DNA of 64,000 nt, taken from assembly GCA_946965045.2 (NCBI GenBank), contig OX337236.1, positions 682,001 to 746,000 of the forward strand, written 5' to 3'. Numbering within the stretch: the first letter of the stretch is position 1; every line of letters starts with the position of its first letter. The translations under genes and the position numbers were made by a program. Source of the stretch: Epithemia pelagica (Eukaryota; Bacillariophyta; Bacillariophyceae; Surirellales; Surirellaceae). A model generated the notes under the pieces. That model searched no databases. It saw only the letters and a program-made list of their open reading frames with translations, and had not been told where the DNA came from. Shown piece by piece: positions 43,348 through 53,757 of the stretch.

Positions 43348-43639
43348 GGTTACTATAGAATGTGTTGTCTTTGGTTGGCTTTTTGTGCATTCTTGCAATG
43401 GACGACGCCGTTTCGTGACTGACGTAATCAACCGAGTCCCGTATCGTTTTACCAAAAATCCCAGAAAGGATCCAGCCGAGTATCCACCCCAAAAGATACC
43501 ACAAAATGGCCAATGGAGGATTTGAGCCATCAGCAGCTCTTTTGACTGCGTATCTACACAACGAGAGAGATCTATTCGGAACAAGGTTTGGGTTCGGTAC
43601 GGTCCAGCCGACAGAATTACAGTTTGGGAAACGGGGGAC

Positions 43640-45094
43640 ATGGTTTCCTCCTCTGTTCGTTACTTCCTTTGGGTGACAGCATTACCGTTCTGCTGGTGTC
43701 GTTCGTCCATTTGGGTGGCATCATCCACGGCATATGCCGTGGATCGGAGTGCGGCGAGACGACGACGACGATCTGAACCAACAAGCAATTTGCATTCTCG
43801 AACACACCGACAGCAACACGACGCCGTGGCCTTTGCATTACTCAAACAGGAGCGACGTGGACACAACACTGCAAGGACACAACAACGTTCCCAACAACCA
43901 CCTTGTTCCTTCTTCTCGTTGCGGACAAGAGGATTTGGGACCTTTCGAAAACCACATTCTACAGGGACCCTCAGGACGTTGACCAGTCTTAACCACAGAG
44001 AGGACGAGATACCCCGATCATTCCAGGTCACGAACCGTACCACACCCTATACCATTACGGGTTGTCCACCGACAGAACCTCATTTATTGCAATCGGTCGT
44101 CCGCAAACACGTGCATACCTTGGATCGCTATTTGCAACACCGTCCCATTTCGGCGCATACATGCCAAGCCTTTGACGAATTCTGGGCCACCTATCAACAA
44201 CACCTTCAACCACCACAAAATCATACGACGACAACGTCCAGTACTACCGGTAGTCATCCATCCTCCAACTCTACTATTCGGTTGATTCTCGACAGTGGAT
44301 GTGGAACGGGACGATCGACACGAGTTTTGGCACGCCGAGAACGACGACAAGCCGACCACCATCCGAATGCGACACGAAATGGGCATACCATGGTGCTGGG
44401 TGTGGATCGATCCTTGGCACGGCTAAGTCGCAACCGTGAGGGAAGTGGATTTCCGAATGCCAGTGTTCATACTGACTCGCCGCCATTGATGCAACCATTC
44501 GACATGTCCACCAACAATCGTTCCTCCCAGTGCAATGACACCACCAACAACACATCGGCCTGGTTGATGCGAGCCGATTTGGTCGACTTGTGGAGGCTCT
44601 TGTACCAGCACAATATAGCGGTTCACGAACATTACCTTTTGTATCCCAATCCCTATCCCAAAAAGTCTCGATGGAATCTACGATGGTATGGACAGGCCTG
44701 TTTTCCACTCTTGTTTCTGCTTCAAAGTCAAGTCATTGTCCTTCGATCCAATTGGTACGACTATTTGGCCGAATTCCTGGCCGCCCTGCACGAACTCCAA
44801 ACCATACAAATCGAACCCACTGCCGTGGAACAGGTCGTGGTCAATGTATCCACGGCGACTACCGAAACGCCAGTTTCACCCGCAACAACAACAACAACAA
44901 CCAACCGGATTGTCCAAGAGGCTCGTGCCTACTACAGTGACGAGGGGATCCGTCTACGCGCACGGACCGTTCCACCCCATGCCGATTGTTGGACCAATTT
45001 TGAACAAAAGTACGATGTGGTGGGGGAACCAACCTATGAACTCATTTTGAAACGACGACGACGACAAGGAGATCCATCCTCGTCGTTGATATGA
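43640..45094 (+). CDS. TrmB-like SAM-dependent RNA methyltransferase
   Basis: A 484-residue protein. The first 30 residues are signal-like (YFLWVTALPFCWC, then SSTAYA), suggesting entry to the secretory pathway or an organelle. The catalytic fold starts with ILDSGCGTGRSTRVLARR (SAM loop), then VLGVDRSLARL. Further on is HEHYLLYPNPYPKKSRWNLRWYG, which matches the TrmB block (H-x-x-x-P-x-P-W-P-K-x-x-H) of tRNA guanine-N7 methyltransferases, with Tyr in place of Trp. The middle and C-terminus have Thr-rich insertions. The TrmB-like family is safe; the exact substrate is not, because diverged TrmB-like proteins are common in algae. The start is the ATG at 43640, right after a short divergent promoter. 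Confidence 0.7.
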   Translation: MVSSSVRYFLWVTALPFCWCRSSIWVASSTAYAVDRSAARRRRRSEPTSNLHSRTHRQQHDAVAFALLKQERRGHNTARTQQRSQQPPCSFFSLRTRGFGTFRKPHSTGTLRTLTSLNHREDEIPRSFQVTNRTTPYTITGCPPTEPHLLQSVVRKHVHTLDRYLQHRPISAHTCQAFDEFWATYQQHLQPPQNHTTTTSSTTGSHPSSNSTIRLILDSGCGTGRSTRVLARRERRQADHHPNATRNGHTMVLGVDRSLARLSRNREGSGFPNASVHTDSPPLMQPFDMSTNNRSSQCNDTTNNTSAWLMRADLVDLWRLLYQHNIAVHEHYLLYPNPYPKKSRWNLRWYGQACFPLLFLLQSQVIVLRSNWYDYLAEFLAALHELQTIQIEPTAVEQVVVNVSTATTETPVSPATTTTTTNRIVQEARAYYSDEGIRLRARTVPPHADCWTNFEQKYDVVGEPTYELILKRRRRQGDPSSSLI

Positions 45095-45291
45095 CGACTC
45101 TCGTGTCCGACAACAACCGTACCTCTCTCTTGGTGCGAGAGGGTCCTGATCCAGTTTCATCGGACCAGAACCAAGAAGGGGGAGAATCAAACTAGAACTC
45201 TTCGAAGAATTTTGCAGTTAACAATGATTCTAGCTAGCATGGGCATTCTATTCGAGTAGGTCTCATTATTCATCAACAATCACACTCTTTA

Positions 45292-46227
45292 TCATTCTTT
45301 TCGGGAGAAAATGTAAACTCCTTCGGCTCCCTCTGGTGTTTTCCATACAAAGTTTCGTTTCTCGGCGTGTTGGAGGACCAAATCAATGGGAACATTGCGT
45401 CGAGCATAGGCCAACCAAAATGCTCCTCCTCCGTGAGGCCCGCCCCGCAACAAACAATCGACCGTGTTCCACAAGGGTTCCAAAATCTCTTCGACATAAA
45501 TAATGTCCGAGCCCAAAATGAGGTCAAAGGTACCATGGCGTTCCTGGAAGCGATGCAAGTGTTGTCCCCAAATCAATTGATGACACTCCATGGTAGTAGT
45601 ATTGCTATTCTTTGTGGAACCACCATTCGCCTCGACATTGTCTCGCATGCGCGCCAGTGTATCCGTGTCTCCATCCGTCAACGTGACACACCTCGCTCCC
45701 AATCTGGACGCCACAATCCCACACATTCCCAATCCTGCACCCAACTGATGAGAACACACACACACACGCAGGAGTGTCAGTCTCACCAGGAGGTTCTCAG
45801 AGTGGCCGCAACCATGTAACATTCTCGCCAACACCCATACACTCACTTCCAATACACTTTGAGTGGACCGAAGGACCGCCTCTTGCTCAATCATGAAATC
45901 GCACAAAATGTTGGAGGCTCGCCACAATGTCAAGCCGGTACTGTGCAGAGTTTGGCCCAGTTCTGCCTTGTATCCATGCAGGGTAATTTGCACCCGTTGG
46001 TCAGTAGTGGTTCCAACCTTCCATTCAAAGGAAAATGTCTCCATGGGATCCGGATCGGCAAACAAATCGGTCGATATTTCCGGCTCGTCGTCATCATCAT
46101 CTTGTTGTGCACCAGGGGATGGTGAATTTTGTTTCACCCATTCCGATTCGATCCATGGCGTTTCCTGATCTTCTTCTTCTTCTTCTGTCACTTGTTTTTG
46201 CCTCGCATTTGACATGTTGCTTTCCAT
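45292..46227 (-). CDS. METTL21-like protein lysine methyltransferase
   Basis: Two exons: 46227-45847 (127 codons) and 45744-45292, with a 102-bp intron (donor GTGAGT, acceptor CATCAG), giving 277 residues. The splice restores motif I, VLELGAGLGMCGIVASRLG. Upstream is GLTLWRASNILCDFM, the W-x-(A/S)-(A/S)-x-x-L block of methyltransferase family 16. Downstream are LTDGDTDTLARMRDNV and FDLILGSDIIYVEE, with the D-x-x-Y post motif. Family members methylate lysines in chaperones and elongation factors. The N-terminus is acidic (EEEEEDQET, from a CTT run in the DNA). The gene converges on the TrmB-like gene. Confidence 0.8.
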   Translation of the reverse strand: MESNMSNARQKQVTEEEEEDQETPWIESEWVKQNSPSPGAQQDDDDDEPEISTDLFADPDPMETFSFEWKVGTTTDQRVQITLHGYKAELGQTLHSTGLTLWRASNILCDFMIEQEAVLRSTQSVLEVSVWVLARMLHGCGHSENLLVRLTLLRVCVCSHQLGAGLGMCGIVASRLGARCVTLTDGDTDTLARMRDNVEANGGSTKNSNTTTMECHQLIWGQHLHRFQERHGTFDLILGSDIIYVEEILEPLWNTVDCLLRGGPHGGGAFWLAYARRNVPIDLVLQHAEKRNFVWKTPEGAEGVYIFSRKE

Positions 46228-46276
46228 CGTCTCTCCTCTTTATTTGTCAAATCTCTTGTCGTCAGTCCAGGATTTA

Positions 46277-46549
46277 TTATTTGTCCTTTTCCAATTCCAA
46301 CTGGACATCCACTGGAATGTAGCGACTCGAGGAGTGTAAAGGGCCGTCCTCCTTCCAGGACGAGACGACACAGGGCAAACAAAAGCAGGGAAAGACCAAG
46401 CAGTTCGCTACGTGTGGACACGGAATGGCACAACAGGGAGTTTCACCCACACAACACGCTGCTTCCCCTCCACCACAACACGGCAAACAACCAAAGAGTT
46501 GTGGGAAACAACCACAAAGACCACCCAAACAACAACAATCCACCGGCAT
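46277..46549 (-). CDS. Cysteine-rich miniprotein
   Basis: A 90-residue protein starting MPVDCCCLGGLCGCF. Seventeen of its residues are Cys, mostly as CC pairs or C-x-C, spread across the first 60 residues with Gly and Pro; the last 30 residues (HSSSRYIPVDVQLELEKDK) are ordinary and charged. There is no signal peptide. Such sequences can bind metal or be palmitoylated at membranes. I know of no named family. It is only 49 bp downstream of the start of the METTL21-like gene, on the same strand, so its promoter is separate and upstream. The regular Cys spacing and the clean ATG argue that it is real. Confidence 0.55.
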   Translation of the reverse strand: MPVDCCCLGGLCGCFPQLFGCLPCCGGGEAACCVGETPCCAIPCPHVANCLVFPCFCLPCVVSSWKEDGPLHSSSRYIPVDVQLELEKDK

Positions 46550-47507
46550 GAGACGAAATCAAAGAGCGAGAGAACGAGAGCGAATATTCAAGCTTTGAGC
46601 AAAAGTGCAATCCAACTGGAATCTGTAATCCGTTTCCAAGTCCTTCTGACAGCACAATTCCACGACCCGTTCAACGCTTGTGGGGGGCAAACACTAATTT
46701 TTCATGATCCTAAGACAATGCAATGATATATAGTCGTTGAGAATGGGTTTTGGATTCAGATCCAAATTGGAGAATGGATTTGGAGAACTTGGATCTATGT
46801 GGATGGAATCGCACACGCGTATGGTCGACCATGGTGCACGCGCGAGAAGCAAAGTGGGACTGCCCCAACGGATCGAGTGGTTCGTGCGTTGAGATTTTGT
46901 GGTCTCGCAGCTCACAGCTCACATAGACAACAAGCTATACGGTAGGTAGCCAGGTATAGTATTCATCCAACCTGGTTCAATCGCCAAGTTGCTCCATCAA
47001 CCTCCGCCTCTAGGTAGGTGCACGTACAGGTCCATTTGGAATGTCGCCACACTAACCGTCGACCCACTACTGCTGCAACAGCAAAATGACCATATACTTT
47101 CATGTTGAGATGAGGAGGGGAAGTCAATCCATTCAACACGGAACGGAAGGCCCCTCTGTGTGGGGCATGCCTCGTAAAGTTGCACTCCTCGTTTACGAGA
47201 TCAGCTACACGGCAACACAAGATTTGACCGCATTGACCGTAACAACCTATTCCGCCACAAACTGTCCAAATGTGTTGACGTTGAACAGTCCATCTATAGG
47301 TAGCAATCCAAGAGAGTATAAACGTTACTTTTACAATGCTGTTACAAAACCATTCACAACTCTCGGTGGACCACAAGCACTATGTACTCGAGAGCATGAT
47401 TCCGCCATTCTTTTGACCATGGTCGTATGGAATCCACAGGAAACCACTGTGTTTCAAATGCGGAACATTACCATGGCAAAACCGTTGCGGCCACACTCCC
47501 TAGATTC
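46550..47507. other. Intergenic with doubtful frames
   Basis: About 960 bases. A plus-strand frame at 47086-47520 (144 residues, MTIYFHVEMRRG) and a minus-strand frame at 46963-47376 overlap and exclude each other. Neither resembles a family; I call neither. Confidence 0.35.
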
Positions 47508-48911
47508 TCACAAAAAGTAGCGATGGTAGGGATCCAACGGTTCCGAGTTGGGTGTTGGACTCACCTTCCAACAATGTGAGGAGGAGGAGACACGCTGTAT
47601 GGGACGGAGGCTCCGAGTCTGTACTCGGTACAGCGGAGACGGGTGGACGGAAACACCCACCTGTTCCTCCTGCTCTTGAGAGTCCAACGAGGAGTCGTCA
47701 CAGTCTCGTGGTTGTAAACCATGATGTCCCTGCAAGACTAAAATCGTTTCATCGTGCTCCTGCGTCAACCAACAAGTAGTCATGGCAGATTCCATGCCTT
47801 GCGACGTGAGGGTCGAACTCGAATCCACCGAACTCAAATCGTCGTCGTCGTACTCCTCCTCCTCCTCATCCGACAGACTACGGCGGTCCTCTTCCTCGTC
47901 GTGGCTCCCACTCGTACTGGCACTGCAGCTGCAAGTGGACTGCGTGGTGGACGGACGAATCACGGAGGCATCTCTGGTACCTTGTCGTCGTGTGGGAGAG
48001 CTGGGTGAAGGAGTCTTTACCAAATCATCAGTACCGCCATGTGCAGGGGGATTGGACGCACAATAGTCTGGTACGGTCGTTCCTCCAGAAGCAGTCGTTC
48101 GACGACACTGCATAAACCGAGCGGTCGAATCCAGCAACCTCCAAATGGAATCTTGGTCCAAGGAAGATGCATCCATCAAGACGCTCACGTCCGCATCCTC
48201 CTCATGATTGTCGCTCGTTTGGCTAGTCGCCATGGGACGTCTCAAAATGGTGGGCCATAATGTGGCAGCAGCAACAGGTTTCTGGGGCGTTGCCAAAAGG
48301 GATGGTCGTTTGGCAATGCCCAGCATGTAGGGACCCTCGTCGTCGTCACTGTTGTCGTCATCTTGTTCGTCGCGGTCTCTGGTGGTTTCCTCATTGCAGG
48401 AATGCTCCTCGTCCTCTCGATTCGTTTCGAGATGGTGCCACAGTCCCGGAATTGAATGCTCGGCCGAACTCAAGCTGTCGACGCACGAGTCCTGGTCGTC
48501 CTCATCCTCCACGTCGTCACTGTTTTGCGTTTCTTCCAAGAGTTCCAAACAATGGTCCCTTTCACGTTCCTCCTTCTTGTGAGACCGCCGCTGGTAAAGG
48601 CACCGGGTAAACCAGGACACAAATCGTCCTTGTCGTCCTTGTCCTTGGTTCCGTCGCACCACAATTGTCTTGATGGGCGGCTCTATGGGAAACCGGTACG
48701 GTTCGTACGGGTCATTGTCGTCGGCATGTGTGGGTACTTGTTGTACAGACGGAGGCGATTCACACGGTTTGGACGGACCCTTGCGCAGTCCTCTTCCTGG
48801 TCGTCGTCCTCGTCGTCTTGGTGGGGTGTGGCCCGATTCGAGGGCGGCCTCCCTTGGGTGGTCGTCGTCCTTGGGCTCATACAAGAGTACGTGGCTGGTT
48901 GAAAGCTTCAT
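47508..48911 (-). CDS. Acidic disordered protein, unrecognised
   Basis: A 467-residue protein from the ATG at 48911 (MKLSTSHVLLYEPKDDDHP). A basic patch (RRRGRRPGRGLRKG) and WFTRCLYQRRSHKKEER come early. Several acidic runs follow (DDVEDEDDQD, DDDNSDDDEG, EEEEEYDDDDLS). A short ordered-looking piece, DQDSIWRLLDSTARFMQCRRTT, lies in the middle and the C-terminus ends PLDPYHRYFL. There is no membrane segment. The sequence is consistent with one exon. Function unknown; composition suggests a nuclear or regulatory protein, but that is only a guess. Confidence 0.55.
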   Translation of the reverse strand: MKLSTSHVLLYEPKDDDHPREAALESGHTPPRRRGRRPGRGLRKGPSKPCESPPSVQQVPTHADDNDPYEPYRFPIEPPIKTIVVRRNQGQGRQGRFVSWFTRCLYQRRSHKKEERERDHCLELLEETQNSDDVEDEDDQDSCVDSLSSAEHSIPGLWHHLETNREDEEHSCNEETTRDRDEQDDDNSDDDEGPYMLGIAKRPSLLATPQKPVAAATLWPTILRRPMATSQTSDNHEEDADVSVLMDASSLDQDSIWRLLDSTARFMQCRRTTASGGTTVPDYCASNPPAHGGTDDLVKTPSPSSPTRRQGTRDASVIRPSTTQSTCSCSASTSGSHDEEEDRRSLSDEEEEEYDDDDLSSVDSSSTLTSQGMESAMTTCWLTQEHDETILVLQGHHGLQPRDCDDSSLDSQEQEEQVGVSVHPSPLYRVQTRSLRPIQRVSSSSHCWKVSPTPNSEPLDPYHRYFL

Positions 48912-51736
48912 TTTTGGAGAATGGACACTTGATTCAACCAAAAGTCTTTTGGGAAGTGACTCTGGTAAAGAAAAAGAGAAATGCCTTGTGTGACAAGCAA
49001 ACACGTTGACGACAAACACCTCAAGTCTGGTTCTGTCAAACGAGAGAGTGTGTGAAGAAGATGACTGCAACACGGTCCATTCTTGTCAATCTTGGAAAAA
49101 ACGATGGACCGAATGGCATGCCCGACCAACAGTGATCCAACAGTGATGGAAAACGTGCCTGTGGGTGGCAGTCGTGCTACTTGTTCCGTCTCGGCTGGTT
49201 GTTGGTCGGTAGTTGTGTCTTTGGACGAATCGAGTTCCATCCGATGCTGTCGTCGTCGTTTTCACGAGATGATTTGTTTCCACGACAAAACTTTATGGGG
49301 GGACAATGACGACACACAAGTTTTGTTCCATCCTCCTTCGTCCAATCAACGGTCCAATTCTGTCGGTTGTGGTTGGCACATCCGAATGGGGTTGTCCGTT
49401 GTCCCCCAGCGGATGCGACAGCGGGACTTGAGATGGTAATTGGGGAGTCATTGCTCGAGGTGTGCAGGCGCGCCGGTCATTCTGGGGTTTGGGGGATATC
49501 CCGAATTGTGAGAAGACGATGGTTCCATCTCTGTTGTCTGTTGCGCAGCAGCAGTGATCAGTTGCGACAAGACGACAAAGAACGGCCCGACGATGCGCCA
49601 CAGGACACACAGAAACATTGAGAATACACAACGAAAGCAAAAAGCCACAGCCTTTTGAACCAATGGCTTTCTGCGATGCCATATTCCTGCAGTCAACCAA
49701 TTCTGTACCCATCCTTTTATCTCTGGTATCGAGAATGGATCCAAACTCCCCACGATTGACGACTTTTGAGAAAGGTCCAAGAAGAAGGAATACAAGCGAC
49801 TGGGAAAATTGTACAAGGCCCTCTCCGACGAGAAATTCCAACTTTTTCCTCGTCGTCTTGGATAGTACTCCAGAATCGGTCAAGGATTGGATCATGACCA
49901 TGTCGCAAGAAAGGACGCATCCGATGGATCCGCAAGCGATCATGTTGGAGAGTGTGCATTTTGGAACAGTCACCAAGAAGTACGCCTATACTATTGCGCC
50001 ACGTTGAGTATCCAGACATCAAGGTTGACGAGACGCATGCATTGACTCTGTTGCCGTATCACCAAAGCCTGCTGGTTTTTGCCACTTTGAGCAGTCGCAA
50101 AGCCATTGGGTGCGCGCAAGTTTGGACAGATTCAATCCTACGAGGCCAAGCAATAACAGACGCCGCCCTTTGTTTGGCAGAGTCACTGCTGTCGTGCTAT
50201 GGCAATGAGTGTCGTGGCGTTTGGTGTGGCCACCGCGTCCTTGGTGTACTTGCGCCTCTGTATGCCTACCTCTTGGCATATTCCTACAACAACCCCATTA
50301 TCGTACGCTTGTTGTCGTCTATCAACGAAGTCGTCTATCAACGAGTACCCTGGTATGCAACTGGCAGTATAATAATAATGGCTATACTTTACGGCATGAA
50401 CTGCCAACCCTTGTGTGGTATTGGGAGACGCGATTCTTGGTGAATCTATGGAAATAAGAATCATGAAAGGCATAAGGAAAGCCTACTACAAAGGATAGGA
50501 CCTTGGAAAAGAATGCAACCAAGGACCTTGGCTCGTACAAGCCTTGAGTTGGAAATCAACGTCATCCGCTTTGCCAAGACTACAGAGTTGTGGGTGAGCC
50601 TAGTCCTGATCTATATACACTTGACCAATAAAATTGAGCACTGGGTCATGACGTTGGGATTGAAATCGTCCGCGCATGACAACATTCATGGACTTGCGCA
50701 TCTTCCAAACCAAAATCGGCTTCCATGGCAACAGACATTTCAACGCATGGACCTGACGAATAGGACCGTTGGCATCCATCGGTAGAAGTTGGCTTGTTGC
50801 AGCTGACAACGGTACGTGGTGCGAGTAATGGTAGGAGAGGACAAGAAGGACATTTCAAATGAGAATGTTTACGTATCAGGAATGAGCGGGCTGATTGCGA
50901 TAGCTATTTGCATTCTCCCTCTCGCCATTACTTGAGGTTGTAACATCCTCAGGAAACTGCTACATACGATATAGATCGTCCGGTGTCATCATCCCGCACA
51001 CTACCTACTCCTAGTTTCCTACTCCTACTCATGTCGTACTGTTAATAGGGATAAGGGACACTCCGGTAGACGGCAAACGATGTCCTTTTGTTTTCTTGTG
51101 GCGTTTACTATCCGCATCGTCTACCATGTTGAGATAAGCACCTCTACCTGCCAAGGACCACTCGACACTCGACCCAGAGTTGGAACTTCGCGATTGTTCG
51201 AACCAAAAAACACACGATCGACTTGACGACTCCGTGTCCAAACAAAAAATGAGACAACCACCCAGGCACACAAGTGGGATTCTCGTTTGAGTCTTTGAGT
51301 TGGACACAAATTGGCATTGTCGATTGTCGCTATACAAATGAGAAAAGTGACAAGTGGAAGCACATGTTCGTCCGTCTTTTTTTCGGTCGGCGGACCGATG
51401 GCGGAGCGGACGGCATGCATATGCTAAGTGTTTGAATCCATTCGAACGTGCTGTTTAGGAAACTGTCAACGGCAGGAGCCGCGCCTGTCCAAGTTTTTCG
51501 TTAAGTATTCTTCCAGTTTTCCGTTGGGGTCCCCAAAATCGGAACCAAATGAATGTTCTCGTCTCATTTTTTGTCGATGCCTTCAAGATTTTTTCCTCAC
51601 TCCCACAAAATCGCACCCAAAAAACCACTGATCAAGGATCAAGGTCATTCTCTATTGTGGACCTTATAATCCCCATATCCCTCCATAAATCACCTCTACC
51701 CATCCCGAATCCGTCACGTTAACGCCCTTGACCACC
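48912..51736. other. Gene-poor region with unresolved frames
   Basis: About 2.8 kb with no secure gene. Between 49293 and 50443 frames on both strands look partly protein-like: minus 49448-49816 has a hydrophobic stretch (FSMFLCVLWRIVGPFFVVL), and plus 49952-50443 has two. They cannot all be real and no splice model closes. A 16-bp tandem repeat (GTCGTCTATCAACGA) lies at 50314-50345. The last 700 bases should carry the promoter of the silica-like gene. Confidence 0.4.
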
Positions 51737-52558
51737 ATGAAGTTCCTCCTGGTACTCTGGAGTCTGTTCTCCTTGTTGCAACAGTCTGTTGCATGGTCGC
51801 CCTACGACGACTATTATCCTTCGGAAAAGAGCAAAAAGGGCAAAAAAGAAGCCGACGACTATTACTACGAGGACGATGTATACAGTTCCAAGGGCAAAAA
51901 AGAAAAGTACGACTACGACGACTATTATGACGATGAGAAATATAGCAAGAAGAAGGGAAAGAAGGACATGTACGACGACTATTACGATGATTATTATGAT
52001 GACTACTATCATCATGACGACGATTACTACGATGATTATTATGACGATGACAAGTACAGCAAGAAGGGAAAGAAGGAAAAGTACGATGACGACTACTATG
52101 GATCGGATCCGAAGAGCAAAAAGGGAAAGAAGGAAAAGTACGAGGACGATTACTACCCAGAGACTTGCTCGGTGACGGTGGAAAGCCAATGCATTGGGGA
52201 CTGCGCCAGAACTTACCACGGCGATCGCGCTCTGGGTCGCTACGGTCCTCGACATCCACAATTGATGGAAAGTGAAATGGTCCATGTCGCTCCTTATTAC
52301 AAAGGTGGACGCAAATACTTTTGTCTCGTGGCGGAACCAGGCAATTTCTGTCCCTTCAAGTATGCCACGGCCACGATATGGGTCGACTATGAGGCTATTG
52401 CCGTGGATGTCGACATGTCGGAAGAGGGCGATGGCTACCACTTCTCGGCCTACGAAGGTTCCACCATTACCGTGGTGGTGGCCATTCGGCCTGATCCTAC
52501 CATTCGGTGTATCCAACAAGGCTCCTACTGGTACTATTTGTCATCCGACTATTATTAA
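51737..52558 (+). CDS. Secreted Lys/Tyr-rich protein, silica-associated (silaffin/cingulin-like) candidate
   Basis: A 273-residue protein from the ATG at 51737 (CCACCATGA context). Residues 1-19 are a clear signal peptide (MKFLLVLWSLFSLLQQSVA). Residues about 20-145 alternate lysine clusters (KSKKGKKE, SSKGKKEKY, SKKKGKKDM, SKKGKKEKY, KSKKGKKEKY) with Asp/Tyr blocks (DDYYDDYYDDYY). Lysine (K-x-K-K) motifs alternating with aromatic blocks are typical of diatom silaffins and cingulins, which are secreted into the silica deposition vesicle and retained in the wall. Residues about 146-273 form a different, folded-looking domain with six Cys (ETCSVTVESQC, YFCLVAEPGNFCPF, TIRCIQQG) and alternating beta-like strands. 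That combination is unusual. The Ser next to the lysine clusters are possible phosphosites. Localisation is inferred, not shown. Confidence 0.75.
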   Translation: MKFLLVLWSLFSLLQQSVAWSPYDDYYPSEKSKKGKKEADDYYYEDDVYSSKGKKEKYDYDDYYDDEKYSKKKGKKDMYDDYYDDYYDDYYHHDDDYYDDYYDDDKYSKKGKKEKYDDDYYGSDPKSKKGKKEKYEDDYYPETCSVTVESQCIGDCARTYHGDRALGRYGPRHPQLMESEMVHVAPYYKGGRKYFCLVAEPGNFCPFKYATATIWVDYEAIAVDVDMSEEGDGYHFSAYEGSTITVVVAIRPDPTIRCIQQGSYWYYLSSDYY

Positions 52559-52721
52559 ACACTCACGCGAATCCACATCTAAACATTATCCAGAAAATAA
52601 ACTGTTTGTATAATGATATCTAAATGAATGCACGCCACCGATCTAATGAAAGTTGGTATAGACTGAACTTGGAACACAGCTGAGCCGTGTCTCGCTTGTT
52701 TGTACCCTTCGCAGTGCAAAA

Positions 52722-53384
52722 CTATTCGAGACGCAACAAGATATGTACTCCACTGGGTGTTTCCACAATTCCCGAAAGTTGATGCACATCTAATGCATAG
52801 GCCGCACGTTCAAATTCTGGAAACATCGTGTTGCGTTCTAATAAGCCTAAATCCCCCATCCGTTTCGCTGAACTATCATCCGATTCGTGGAGCGCCATGG
52901 TTTGGAATGTGGAAATCAAGGCGCTCGTGTCCGAGTTTGTTTCCCGCAGAGTTTGGAGCAAACGATTGGCTTCCGCAATGGCTTCCTCTCGTGTTTTCAC
53001 AATGGGCACTTGGTGATTGGTTCTCCAACTCATTGGTCGACGAGACTCACAGTGTTTCTTCAAAATGTGTAGAATGCGCACGCGTCCTCTCGAATGTTGT
53101 CGTGTTCTGGAGGTTGCCGTTGAACCAACTTTCCTTTGTCGTTTTCGAGGCCCATGGACGTCGTCCATTTGCTCGAGTTCCACTTCTTCATTATTGAGTG
53201 GCGCCGTCCACGACGACGTACCGGTCGTGACGTCAAAGTAATAAAACTGATTTGGCCTGGATCGTGATCTCTTTCGAACCCATCCCACAGGAAGCCGCTC
53301 ATTATGGGCATTTTCAATCTTGTGCCTGTTAATGTCCTGGGTCGAAATAAGATTCTCCTCAGAGAATCGCACTGTCTTGGCCAT
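52722..53384 (-). CDS. PIN1: Pin1-type peptidyl-prolyl isomerase
   Basis: A 220-residue protein. A WW domain (LPVGWVRKRSRSRPNQFYYF ... SSWTAP) spans about 31-62 and a parvulin domain about 101-220 (RVRILHILKKHCESRRPMSWR, MGDLGLLERNTMFPEFERAAY, GIVETPSGVHILLR). Pin1 isomerises phospho-Ser/Thr-Pro bonds and so acts on cell-cycle and transcription proteins. The phosphate-binding Lys and Arg pair are kept (K110, R115, R116), as are both histidines (H106, H215). The position of the human catalytic Cys113 is Asp170 here (HESDDSSAK), as in Par14-type enzymes. The N-terminus has 30 extra residues and the linker is basic (KRQRK), which may be a nuclear signal. ATG at 53384; no intron. Confidence 0.93.
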   Translation of the reverse strand: MAKTVRFSEENLISTQDINRHKIENAHNERLPVGWVRKRSRSRPNQFYYFDVTTGTSSWTAPLNNEEVELEQMDDVHGPRKRQRKVGSTATSRTRQHSRGRVRILHILKKHCESRRPMSWRTNHQVPIVKTREEAIAEANRLLQTLRETNSDTSALISTFQTMALHESDDSSAKRMGDLGLLERNTMFPEFERAAYALDVHQLSGIVETPSGVHILLRLE

Positions 53385-53757
53385 GATAGTATGGTCGTAT
53401 AGATAGCTTCGGACTAAAAATGTTATGGTTGTCGCTGCAATAGCGCTATAAACTTGCGAGAGTCTACGTCTGTTATGGTCGATGGACTGAGACTGGTTGT
53501 TTGTGTGCGATAGGATTCAGGGACTGCAGTGACTTTGCTGAGGTGATCGTGTTACTCTTCTTTTTGTTGGGTCGAATAAAAATGTACGCACTGTGTGTTG
53601 GATGCGAGTTGCGAGTGTTGGGCTCGAATTTTTCGGAACATCATCGAACAATTTCCTCCATACACGTCTGGATTCCAGTCGCATATTGGTTGGTCATCCT
53701 TGGGTCGCTTTTGGTTCACGCGTGGCTTTTTTTCCGTGCGCAGTGGTCATTTACACA
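53385..53757. promoter_or_regulatory. Divergent promoter, PIN1 and twin-SET gene
   Basis: 373 bp between start codons on opposite strands. An open frame extends upstream of the SET gene's signal peptide but lacks a plausible start. No certain motif is seen. Confidence 0.45.

Noticed and set aside
50314-50345. 16-bp tandem repeat as a regulatory element
   Set aside because: There are only two units, in a region without a secure gene; slippage explains it.
49293-50443. Membrane protein gene on either strand
   Set aside because: Competing frames on both strands look equally plausible, none starts cleanly and no splice model joins them.
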